6,023 nucleotides of DNA, taken from assembly GCA_944333375.1 (NCBI GenBank), contig CALVKX010000129.1, positions 1 through 6,023 of the forward strand, given 5' to 3'. Shown one piece after another: positions 1-5,360 of the stretch. The notes under the pieces were generated by a model. The model was not told the DNA's origin and did not search any database. It saw nothing but the letters and a program-made list of their open reading frames with translations. Made by a program: the position numbers and the translations under genes. Each line of letters starts with the position of its first letter. Position 1 is the stretch's first letter. The DNA comes from an uncultured Eubacteriales bacterium. GTDB lineage: Bacteria > Bacillota_A > Clostridia > Christensenellales > Aristaeellaceae.

Positions 1-146
1 GGGACTGGCATGGCGAACTGACCTGTCAGCCGGGCGAGGTGGAGGCTCTGGCCTTTTTCGCGCCGGACGCGCTGCCTGCGCCCCTGCATGAGATAGACCA
101 TCCTGCGTTGAACGCGTGGATGCGGCTTAGGAAGGAACGGAAATGA
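1..146 (+). CDS. Probable Nudix hydrolase, C-terminal fragment
   Basis: An open frame enters from the left edge (first full codon at 3) and ends at TGA 144-146, giving 47 visible residues. They include a GEL segment, then PGEVEALAFFAPDALP, then a helix ending LNAWMRLRKERK. The order GEL, acidic residue, EALAFF, DALP resembles the C-terminal end of Nudix (NTP pyrophosphohydrolase) domains, where a pattern like E-x-x-E-L-x-F-F-x-x-D-x-L-P follows the Nudix box. The Nudix box itself (G-x5-E-x7-R-E-U-x-E-E-x-G-U) would lie upstream and is not visible, so catalytic function cannot be confirmed. The stop overlaps the ATG of the LysR gene (ATGA at 143-146), which implies co-transcription and translational coupling. 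The family call rests on this tail alone. Confidence 0.62.
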   Translation, partial: DWHGELTCQPGEVEALAFFAPDALPAPLHEIDHPALNAWMRLRKERK

Positions 147-1057
147 ACATTCATCAGCTTCGCTGTGCCGTCACCGTGGCGCGTCTGGGCTCACAGACGC
201 GCGCCGCCGAGGAACTGTACATGAGCCAGCCCAATTTGAGCAAGGCGCTCAAGGACCTGGAGCAGACGTGCGGCTTCCGCATCTTCACGCGCACGGGCAC
301 GGGCATGGTCCCCACGCCCCGGGGGGAGGAGCTTTTGTCGCATGCGCGCGCCGTGCTGGAGCGGCTGGACGCGATGGACTCGATCTACCAGGGAAGCGGC
401 CGGCGTGCCGCGAGCCTGAGCGTGGCGATATGCGGCGCGGATTATCTCTCTCGGGCGCTGGCCGCGCTGGTGGATGAAACGGACCCCGGCGAGGGGCTTG
501 AGATGAACGTGCGCGAGGCCGGCGCGGAGGAGGTGGCGCGGGCGGTGCTGGCCCGCGAGGCCGGGATCGGCGTCATCCGCTACCCCGTTACGCGGCAGGA
601 TCGCGTCCTTGCCGCGCTTTCGGAGCAGGGGCTTCACTACATCCTGTACTGGACGTTCAGGCCCGTGGTGGTGATGTCGCGCCGTCACGCGCTGGCCGGG
701 CTTGAGGCGTTGGACAGCGAGCGGCTACGGCCGTATGTGGAGGCGCTGCACGACGGCGACCCGTCGCCCGCGCTGCCCGAGCCTCCGTCAGAGGAACATC
801 CCCGGCGGCTGGCGCGCCTGTGGGACCGGGGCGCGCGGCTGGAGCTGGTCGCCCGGTCGCACACGGCCTATATGTGGTCGCCTCCGCTGCCGGGCGGCAT
901 GCTGGAGCGCCACGAGCTTGTCCAGCGCCTCAGCAGCGACGCCGGAGGGACGTATCAGGATGCGCTGATCTATCCCAAAGGGTATACCATGAGCCGGTGG
1001 GAGCAGGCCTTCTATGACCTGGCCCGCCGCGAGGCCCAGCGCGCCGGACAGGCCTAG
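143..1057 (+). CDS. LysR-type transcriptional regulator
   Basis: The 304-residue protein has the usual LysR-family length. Residues 1-60 form the N-terminal winged helix-turn-helix: AAEELYMSQPNLSKALKDLE (21-40) is the helix-turn-helix with the typical SQP-x-LS-x-x-L-x-x-LE recognition helix, followed by the wing (FRIFTRTGTGMVPTPRGEEL). A linker helix (about 64-83) leads to an effector-binding domain from about residue 91, with a typical FRPVVVMSRRHALAG segment at 172-186. LysR proteins are cytoplasmic DNA-binding regulators, usually responding to a small metabolite; the ligand and targets here are unknown. The start is supported by AGGAAGGA at 129-136, six bases upstream. LysR genes often diverge from their target, but this one sits co-directionally at the end of an operon, overlapping the upstream Nudix-like gene. 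The effector domain carries a proline- and acid-rich stretch (about 205-220). Confidence 0.93.
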   Translation: MNIHQLRCAVTVARLGSQTRAAEELYMSQPNLSKALKDLEQTCGFRIFTRTGTGMVPTPRGEELLSHARAVLERLDAMDSIYQGSGRRAASLSVAICGADYLSRALAALVDETDPGEGLEMNVREAGAEEVARAVLAREAGIGVIRYPVTRQDRVLAALSEQGLHYILYWTFRPVVVMSRRHALAGLEALDSERLRPYVEALHDGDPSPALPEPPSEEHPRRLARLWDRGARLELVARSHTAYMWSPPLPGGMLERHELVQRLSSDAGGTYQDALIYPKGYTMSRWEQAFYDLARREAQRAGQA

Positions 1058-1070
1058 GGGTGTCTGTTTT

Positions 1071-1109
1071 GTCCAGCTTGCCGCCAGATCGGCACGCTGG
1101 ACTTTTTTT
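1071..1109 (+). terminator. Intrinsic terminator after the LysR gene
   Basis: GTCCAGC (1071-1077) pairs perfectly with GCTGGAC (1096-1102), and TGCCG (1079-1083) with CGGCA (1090-1094). There is one T/C mismatch between these blocks and a six-base loop (1084-1089). Seven T residues follow directly (1103-1109). This is a classic rho-independent terminator for the Nudix-LysR transcript, beginning 13 bases after the LysR stop. It also argues against the MATE reading frame starting further upstream, because that extension would have to be translated through this hairpin. Confidence 0.9.
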
Positions 1110-1126
1110 GGGGTTTGTGTCACAAT
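1098..1126 (+). promoter_or_regulatory. Candidate sigma-70-type promoter for the MATE gene
   Basis: TGGACT (1098-1103, four of six matches to TTGACA) lies 17 bases before CACAAT (1121-1126, four of six matches to TATAAT). A TG one base upstream of the -10 box (1118-1119) gives an extended -10. The -35 box would sit inside the 3' arm of the preceding terminator, so the two elements overlap. The predicted start near 1133 leaves a short leader carrying the ribosome binding site at 1146-1153. The match is moderate; its position between a strong terminator and a gene start is the main support. Confidence 0.45.
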
Positions 1127-1145
1127 AGGAGCGAATTTTGAGCAC

Positions 1146-1153
1146 AGGAGGAG
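1146..1153 (+). promoter_or_regulatory. Ribosome binding site that favours a TTG start for the MATE gene
   Basis: AGGAGGAG is a near-perfect anti-16S match. From the end of AGGAGG there are nine bases to TTG at 1161 but fifteen to the next in-frame ATG at 1167. The usual spacing of about 5-9 bases therefore favours TTG, adding two residues (Met-Ala) before MDLTEG. Confidence 0.75.
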
Positions 1154-1160
1154 CGTTCCC

Positions 1161-2495
1161 TTGGCAATGGACCTGACGGAGGGCAAGCCGGACCGGGTGC
1201 TGTGGCGCTACTCGCTCCCGCTGTTTGGCAGCATCGTATTTCAGCAGCTCTATAACATCGCCGACAGCTTCGTGGCCGGCAAATTTGTGGGCGAGCAGGC
1301 GCTGGCCGCCGTGGGCAACAGCTATGAGGTGACGCTGATCTACCTCTCCTTTGCCGTGGGCCTCAACATCGGCGCGTCGGTCGTCACGGCGCGCCTGTTC
1401 GGCGCGCGCCGCATCGGGCAGATGAAAACGGCGGTCAACACGGCCTTCCTTTTGTGCCTGGCGGTCTGCGCGGCGCTGATGACCCTGGGATTTTTGTTTT
1501 CCCCGGCGCTTATCCGTGCCATCCAGACCCCGCCGGAGATCTTTGAGGACACCATGCTTTACCTCAACATCTATACGGGCGGGCTCGCGTTCCTGTTTTT
1601 CTACAACATCGCCACCGGCATCTTCGCCTCCCTGGGCGATTCCCGGACGCCCTTCCTCTTTCTGGCCGCCTCGTCGGTGGCCAACATCGCCCTGGACGTG
1701 CTGTTTGTGACGGCGCTGAACATGGGCGTCGCGGGCGTGGCGTGGGCGACGTTTTTGTGCCAGGGCGTGAGCTGTGTGCTGGCGGTGCTGGCGTTGCTTC
1801 GGACCCTGTCGCGCATGGAGGAGGACGAGCCGCCACGGCTTTTTTCGCCGCACATTCTGCTCAACCTCATCAAGATCGCCCTGCCCAGCACCTTGCAGCA
1901 GTGCTTCATCTCCGTGGGCAACATCCTCATCCAGAGCATCATCAACGGCTTTGGCACCAGCGCCATCGCGGGTTACGCCGCGGCCGTCAAGTTCAACAAC
2001 TTCGCCGTCACCAGCTTTACCACCATGGGCAACGGCATGAGCAACTTCACCGCCCAGAACCTGGGCGCCATGCGTCCCGACCGCGTGCGCGAGGGCTATC
2101 GCGGCTGCGTGAAGATGATGGCGGGCATCGCCACGCTCTTTGCCGCCGTATATGTGTTTTTGGGCGATCAGGTCATCCGCCTGTTCCTCAACGGCGAAAA
2201 CACGCAGGCCCTGGCCGTGGGCACGCAGTTTCTGCGCATCATCGCGCCGTTTTATTATCTGGTGGCGCTCAAGCTGGCCTGCGACGGCGTGCTGCGCGGC
2301 GCGGGCCGCATGGGCGAGTTCATGACGGACACCTTTGTGGACCTGGCCATGCGCGTGGCGCTGTCCTTTGCGCTCTCCGTCCCGCTGGGGCTGACGGGCG
2401 TGTGGTGGAGCTGGCCGGTGAGCTGGGCCGTGGCCACGGCCATCGCCGTGCTGTTCTACCGCAGGGGACGCTGGGCGGGAGAAGAAAAGGCGTAG
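1161..2495 (+). CDS. MATE family efflux transporter
   Basis: Read from TTG 1161, the protein has 444 residues, typical for the multidrug and toxic compound extrusion family of 12-helix inner-membrane antiporters, which export cationic drugs or metabolites using a Na+ or H+ gradient. Family hallmarks are the N-terminal DLTEG-x-P...LPL (4-21), QQLYNIADSFVAGKFVGEQALAAVG (28-52), the repeat-like second half beginning near 232 (LLNLIKIALPSTLQQ), GNGMSNFTAQNLGA (290-303) and GVLRGAGR (376-383). Hydrophobic stretches run throughout, with a charged central loop at about 213-230 (RTLSRMEEDEPPR) between the two six-helix halves, and a basic C-terminal tail. TTG was chosen for its spacing from the strong AGGAGG; ATG 1167 is the alternative. 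The frame stays open to 1014, but the terminator at 1071-1109 lies within that stretch. Substrate cannot be told from the sequence. Confidence 0.93.
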   Translation: MAMDLTEGKPDRVLWRYSLPLFGSIVFQQLYNIADSFVAGKFVGEQALAAVGNSYEVTLIYLSFAVGLNIGASVVTARLFGARRIGQMKTAVNTAFLLCLAVCAALMTLGFLFSPALIRAIQTPPEIFEDTMLYLNIYTGGLAFLFFYNIATGIFASLGDSRTPFLFLAASSVANIALDVLFVTALNMGVAGVAWATFLCQGVSCVLAVLALLRTLSRMEEDEPPRLFSPHILLNLIKIALPSTLQQCFISVGNILIQSIINGFGTSAIAGYAAAVKFNNFAVTSFTTMGNGMSNFTAQNLGAMRPDRVREGYRGCVKMMAGIATLFAAVYVFLGDQVIRLFLNGENTQALAVGTQFLRIIAPFYYLVALKLACDGVLRGAGRMGEFMTDTFVDLAMRVALSFALSVPLGLTGVWWSWPVSWAVATAIAVLFYRRGRWAGEEKA

Positions 2496-2516
2496 CAAAA
2501 AAGACGAACAAAATAC

Positions 2517-2545
2517 TTGCGTTTTTACAAAACGTCATGTAAAAT
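2517..2545 (+). promoter_or_regulatory. Promoter of the SRP RNA gene
   Basis: TTGCGT (2517-2522) and TAAAAT (2540-2545, five of six matches to TATAAT) are 17 bases apart in a locally A/T-rich stretch that contrasts with the GC-rich surroundings. The predicted start at about 2551-2553 coincides with the 5' strand of the terminal helix of the SRP RNA. The -35 half is only a partial match. A 6+6 dyad (2520-2534) occupies the front of the spacer. Confidence 0.65.
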
Positions 2546-2552
2546 AGGAAAG

Positions 2553-2680
2553 CCGAGTGCATGATGACGGTTGAGTCCTGTGCGATTTCAACGCGTGAAC
2601 CCTGTCAGGTCCGGAAGGAAGCAGCAGTAAGCGCAGTTTGGGATGTGCTGCGGGGTCGCTCTGCCTGAGTGCACCCGGTT
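2553..2680 (+). ncRNA. ffs: Signal recognition particle RNA, small bacterial type (4.5S-like)
   Basis: The most conserved part of SRP RNA, helix 8, is plain at 2601-2630: CAGG (2606-2609), then UCC, a GGAA tetraloop (2613-2616), GGA and AGCAG (2620-2624). This is the symmetric and asymmetric loop region that binds the M domain of Ffh. The RNA works with Ffh and FtsY in co-translational targeting of membrane proteins. The ends are set by pairing of CCGAGTGCA (2553-2561) with TGCACCCGG (2670-2678), with one A/C mismatch, followed by T-runs. The interior (about 2564-2600 against 2640-2665) can form an imperfect rod. At roughly 125 bases with no room for an Alu domain, it is the small type found in many Clostridia and Gram-negatives rather than the long Bacillus type. 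The core is certain; the exact ends are inferred from the helix and promoter position. Confidence 0.93.
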
Positions 2681-2688
2681 TTTATTTT
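2670..2688 (+). terminator. 3' end and terminator of the SRP RNA
   Basis: The 3' arm of the SRP RNA terminal helix (2670-2678) is followed by five T (2679-2683), an A, and four more T (2685-2688). The partner arm lies about 110 bases upstream at 2553-2561, so the terminating stem is the closing helix of the RNA itself rather than a local hairpin. A transcript reading through would enter glyA 33 bases past the RNA. Confidence 0.65.
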
Positions 2689-2699
2689 CTACGCCGATG

Positions 2700-2705
2700 A
2701 GGGGG
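2700..2705 (+). promoter_or_regulatory. Ribosome binding site of glyA
   Basis: AGGGGG lies eight bases before ATG 2714 and selects that start. The upstream in-frame ATG at 2669 is inside the SRP RNA terminal helix and has no such site. Confidence 0.7.
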
Positions 2706-2713
2706 ATGCAGAG

Positions 2714-3964
2714 ATGGACTACAGGCATGTCATGGAAACCGATCCCGAACTTTTCAAAGCGATCGCCGATGAGGTGAGCCGCCAGCGCGAGCACATCGAG
2801 CTGATCGCCTCGGAGAACTTTGTTTCGCCCGCCGTGATGGAGGCCATGGGCTCGCCCCTGACCAACAAGTACGCCGAGGGCTACCCGGACAAGCGCTACT
2901 ACGGCGGCTGCCAGTATGTGGACGTGACCGAAAACCTCGCCCGCGACCGCGCCAAGTTGCTCTTCGGGGCCGAGCATGCCAACGTCCAGCCCCACAGCGG
3001 CGCGCAGGCCAACACCGCCGTCTATTTTGCCATGCTCAATCCCGGCGACACGGTTCTTGGCATGAACCTCTCCCACGGCGGCCACCTCACCCACGGCAGC
3101 CCCGTCAACATCAGCGGCAAATATTTCAACTTTATCGCCTACGGCGTGGACGAGGCGACCGGCTATATCGACTACGACGCCGTGCGCGCCCTGGCGATGG
3201 AGAAAAAGCCCCGCATGATCGTCGCGGGCGCGTCGGCCTATCCCCGCGCCATCGACTTTGCCCGCCTGCGCGAGATCGCCGACGAGGCCGGCGCCATGCT
3301 GATGGTGGACATGGCGCACATCGCGGGCCTGGTGGCGGCCGGCATGCATCAAAGCCCCGTGCCCTACGCGGACTTTGTCACCACCACCACCCACAAGACC
3401 CTGCGCGGCCCGCGCGGCGGATTGATCCTCTGCCGGGAGCAGTACGCCAAGGCCATCGACAAGGCCATCTTCCCCGGCACCCAGGGCGGCCCGCTCATGC
3501 ATGTGATCGCCGCCAAGGCCGTGTGCTTCCTGGAGGCGCTCCGGCCCGAATTCAAGGAGTACCAGCGCCAGATCATCAAAAACGCCAAGGCGCTGGAAAA
3601 CGCCTTCCGCCGCAGCGGCATCCGCATGGTGTCGGACGGCACGGACAACCACCTCATCCTCATGGACCTCACCGGCACCGGGCGCACCGGCAAGGAGATG
3701 GAGGCGCTTCTGGGCCTGTGCAACATCACCGTCAACAAAAACACCATTCCCGGCGAGACGCTCAGCCCCATGGTGACCAGCGGCGTGCGCGTGGGCACTC
3801 CGGCGGTGACGACCCGCGGCATGGTGGAAAGCGACATGGAGCAGATCGCGGGCTTCATCCGCCGCGTGCTGGACGGCGGCGAGGACGCCTGCCCCGGCGT
3901 GAAGGCCGACGTGGTGGCCATGATGAAGCGTTTCCCCTTGTACGAGGGATTCCCGAATGAATGA
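2714..3964 (+). CDS. glyA: Serine hydroxymethyltransferase
   Basis: This cytosolic PLP enzyme interconverts serine plus tetrahydrofolate and glycine plus 5,10-methylene-tetrahydrofolate, supplying glycine and one-carbon units. From ATG 2714 it has 416 residues, matching the family's usual length. Visible hallmarks are [11 protein letters not shown] (28-38), [16 protein letters not shown] (51-66), QPHSGAQAN (92-100), [10 protein letters not shown] (119-128), [10 protein letters not shown] (197-206) with the Asp and His that contact the cofactor, the PLP-lysine motif [14 protein letters not shown] with Lys228, the tetrahydrofolate-site segment FPGTQGGP (253-260), and SGVRVGTPA with Arg359, expected to bind the substrate carboxylate. 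The start follows AGGGGG at 2700-2705. An in-frame ATG at 2669 would add 15 residues unlike the family and overlaps the SRP RNA. No promoter is evident between the SRP RNA and glyA. Its 3' end overlaps yraN by eight bases. Confidence 0.98.
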   Translation: MDYRHVMETDPELFKAIADEVSRQREHIELIASENFVSPAVMEAMGSPLTNKYAEGYPDKRYYGGCQYVDVTENLARDRAKLLFGAEHANVQPHSGAQANTAVYFAMLNPGDTVLGMNLSHGGHLTHGSPVNISGKYFNFIAYGVDEATGYIDYDAVRALAMEKKPRMIVAGASAYPRAIDFARLREIADEAGAMLMVDMAHIAGLVAAGMHQSPVPYADFVTTTTHKTLRGPRGGLILCREQYAKAIDKAIFPGTQGGPLMHVIAAKAVCFLEALRPEFKEYQRQIIKNAKALENAFRRSGIRMVSDGTDNHLILMDLTGTGRTGKEMEALLGLCNITVNKNTIPGETLSPMVTSGVRVGTPAVTTRGMVESDMEQIAGFIRRVLDGGEDACPGVKADVVAMMKRFPLYEGFPNE

Positions 3965-4331
3965 TCTGCCCGCCTACGCCAAGGGCGTGCTGGGCGAGGC
4001 GGCCGTGTGCGGCTGCCTGCTGGAGAGGGGAATGGAACTGCTGGAGAGGCGGTTCCGTTCCCCTTTTGGCGAGATCGACCTGGTGATGCTCGACGGGGAG
4101 ACGCTGGTGTTTATCGAGGTCAAGACGCGGCCCCGCGGCGGCACGGAGGAGGGGCAGGCCGCCGTTACGCCGGGCAAGCAGAGGCGGATCGTCCGCGCCG
4201 CCCGCTGCTATCTGGGCGCGCACCCGGAGCACGCGGACAGGATGGTGCGCTTTGACGTGGCCACGGTTTCCCGCGAGGGCGTGCGGCATGTTTCCAACGC
4301 CTTTGAGGGCGGCGAGTGGCAGCGGAATTGA
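3957..4331 (+). CDS. yraN: YraN/UPF0102 family endonuclease-like protein
   Basis: The 124-residue protein has the full architecture of the UPF0102 family: an N-terminal helix with GE ([21 protein letters not shown], 9-29), then FGEIDLV (37-43), LVFIEVKTR (50-58), and the basic stretch [16 protein letters not shown] (71-86), ending with RFDV (98-101). Glu14, Asp41 and the E54-x-K56 pair correspond to a restriction-endonuclease-like PD-(D/E)-x-K active site, so a nuclease role is plausible, perhaps in DNA repair or recombination; the biological function of the family is poorly defined. The start ATG overlaps the glyA 3' end by eight bases, suggesting translational coupling. The family is often found next to rnhB or rsmI, and neither is seen here. 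The TGA stop is embedded in the -35 box of the next promoter. Confidence 0.93.
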   Translation: MNDLPAYAKGVLGEAAVCGCLLERGMELLERRFRSPFGEIDLVMLDGETLVFIEVKTRPRGGTEEGQAAVTPGKQRRIVRAARCYLGAHPEHADRMVRFDVATVSREGVRHVSNAFEGGEWQRN

Positions 4332-4356
4332 CACCTTTCCGGCAACATGGTATGAT
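4328..4356 (+). promoter_or_regulatory. Strong sigma-70-type promoter for the ribokinase-like gene
   Basis: TTGACA (4328-4333) is a perfect -35 box, followed by a 17-base spacer and TATGAT (4351-4356, five of six). A TG at 4348-4349 adds an extended -10. Transcription should start near 4363, giving a leader of about 45 bases before ATG 4408. The -35 box contains the yraN stop codon (4329-4331), so the promoter begins inside the preceding gene. Confidence 0.88.
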
Positions 4357-4407
4357 GCTGGTAGATGGAGGAATCCGTAAAACAAAGAACCGAGGTGCGC
4401 TGAGATC

Positions 4408-5292
4408 ATGAAGATCGTCAACTATGGTTCCATGAACATTGACAACGTCTACTCCGTCGAGCATATGGCAAGGCCGGGCGAAACCATCCTGGCCACGGGC
4501 CGCGGGGTGTTCTGCGGCGGCAAGGGCCTCAACCAGTCCATCGCCATCGCCAAGGCGGGCGGAGAAGTCTATCACGCGGGCATCCTGGGCGAGGACGGCG
4601 GGATGCTGCTGGACGCCCTCCACAGGGCGGGGGTGGACACCGCCTGCGTCCGCCGGGCCGCGGGGCCGAGCTCGCACACGGTCATTCAGGTGGACGCCAA
4701 TGGACAAAACAGCATCATCGTCTTTGGCGGGGAGAACATGCGGCCCACGGAGGAGGACATCGACCGCGTGCTGGAGGGCTTTGGGCCCGGCGACGCGGTC
4801 ATCATGCAAAACGAGCTGTACAACTCGCCCCTGATGATGCGAAAGGCCGCCGCCAGGGGGCTGTGCGTCATCTTCAACCCCTCGCCCGTCAACGACGCGC
4901 TGGCCGATTATCCGCTGGAGAGCGTGAGCTGGTTCCTGCTCAACGAAATCGAGGGCGAGGCCCTCACCGGCGAGAGCGAGCCGCAGGCCATCCTCGCCCG
5001 CATGAAGGAGAAATACCCGTCGGCCTCCGTGGTCCTTACCCTGGGCGCCGAGGGCGCCTATTGCATGCACGAGGGGCAGACCCTTTATCAGCCGGCCTTC
5101 CGCGTCAAGGCGGTGGACACCACCGCGGCGGGGGACACCTTCACCGGCTACTTCGTCTCCGGGCTTGCGCAGGGTATGCCCATGGAGCGCATCATGAAGC
5201 GCGCCGCGCGCGCCTCCTCCATCGCGGTAGGCCGCATGGGCGCGGCCGATTCCATTCCGCTGGCGGCCGAGGTGGACGCGGCGGAGGGCTGA
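4408..5292 (+). CDS. Ribokinase-like PfkB family carbohydrate kinase
   Basis: The 294-residue protein is an ATP-dependent sugar kinase of the PfkB/ribokinase fold, acting in the cytoplasm. It begins with the sugar-binding NIDNVYSVEHMARPGET (10-26, an N-x-D near the start as in ribokinase). The substrate-site signature GGKGLNQ (37-43) resembles the ribokinase GGKGANQ. NPSP (157-160) and LNEIEGEALTG (178-188) match the ribokinase NPAP and NE-x-E motifs. The second PfkB signature is DTTAAGDTFTGYF (237-249), with Asp243 as the expected catalytic base and an anion hole around AAGD; the more common form is GAGD. The start follows GAGGTG (4392-4397) with a ten-base spacer. Ribokinase is the closest description, but no ribose transport genes are nearby, so the sugar could be another pentose, a hexose or a nucleoside. 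It ends 68 bases before the convergent regulator gene. Confidence 0.9.
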   Translation: MKIVNYGSMNIDNVYSVEHMARPGETILATGRGVFCGGKGLNQSIAIAKAGGEVYHAGILGEDGGMLLDALHRAGVDTACVRRAAGPSSHTVIQVDANGQNSIIVFGGENMRPTEEDIDRVLEGFGPGDAVIMQNELYNSPLMMRKAAARGLCVIFNPSPVNDALADYPLESVSWFLLNEIEGEALTGESEPQAILARMKEKYPSASVVLTLGAEGAYCMHEGQTLYQPAFRVKAVDTTAAGDTFTGYFVSGLAQGMPMERIMKRAARASSIAVGRMGAADSIPLAAEVDAAEG

Positions 5293-5302
5293 GTCCACAG
5301 CC

Positions 5303-5345
5303 GAACAAAGAAGCCCCGGCACATCCTGTGAGATATGCCGGGGCT
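5303..5345 (-). terminator. Intrinsic terminator of the minus-strand response regulator gene
   Basis: AGCCCCGGCA (5312-5321) and TGCCGGGGCT (5336-5345) are perfect ten-base inverted repeats around a 14-base loop. On the minus strand the stem is followed by TCTTTGTT (5311 to 5304), a T-rich tract. On the plus strand the bases after the stem (GTGCATACGG) contain no T-run. The hairpin is therefore a good terminator for the leftward gene and at best a weaker barrier for the rightward kinase transcript. Confidence 0.82.
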
Positions 5346-5360
5346 GTGCATACGGAGACA

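Noticed and set aside
237..249. AAGD in place of GAGD in the kinase signature (residue positions) as a sign of an inactive kinase
   Set aside because: The catalytic aspartate and following Thr-Phe are intact, and from general knowledge Ala occurs at this position in PfkB-family members. It is a normal variant rather than a defect.
1014..1160. N-terminal extension of the MATE frame from ATG 1014
   Set aside because: It overlaps the LysR gene and reads through the terminator at 1071-1109. The residues do not resemble the family, and a strong ribosome binding site lies just before 1161.
930..2498. A 522-codon open frame on the minus strand opposite the MATE gene
   Set aside because: Its translation is rich in His, Arg, Gln and Ala with no recognisable domain, and it lies antisense to an unmistakable MATE transporter. 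Long antisense frames are expected in GC-rich DNA.
2496..2530. A possible terminator directly after the MATE gene
   Set aside because: The stretch is A-rich and only weak pairings such as ACG/CGT are available before the TTTTT at 2522-2526. There is no stable GC stem, so MATE transcripts may run into the SRP RNA region.
2669..2713. N-terminal extension of GlyA from ATG 2669
   Set aside because: The ATG is within the SRP RNA closing helix, and the 15 extra residues are unlike the family. AGGGGG is correctly spaced for ATG 2714, which gives the standard length.
2588..3652. A 354-codon minus-strand frame opposite glyA and the SRP RNA
   Set aside because: It is antisense to glyA, whose motifs are certain, and it would also run across the SRP RNA core. 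The composition is typical of a shadow frame.
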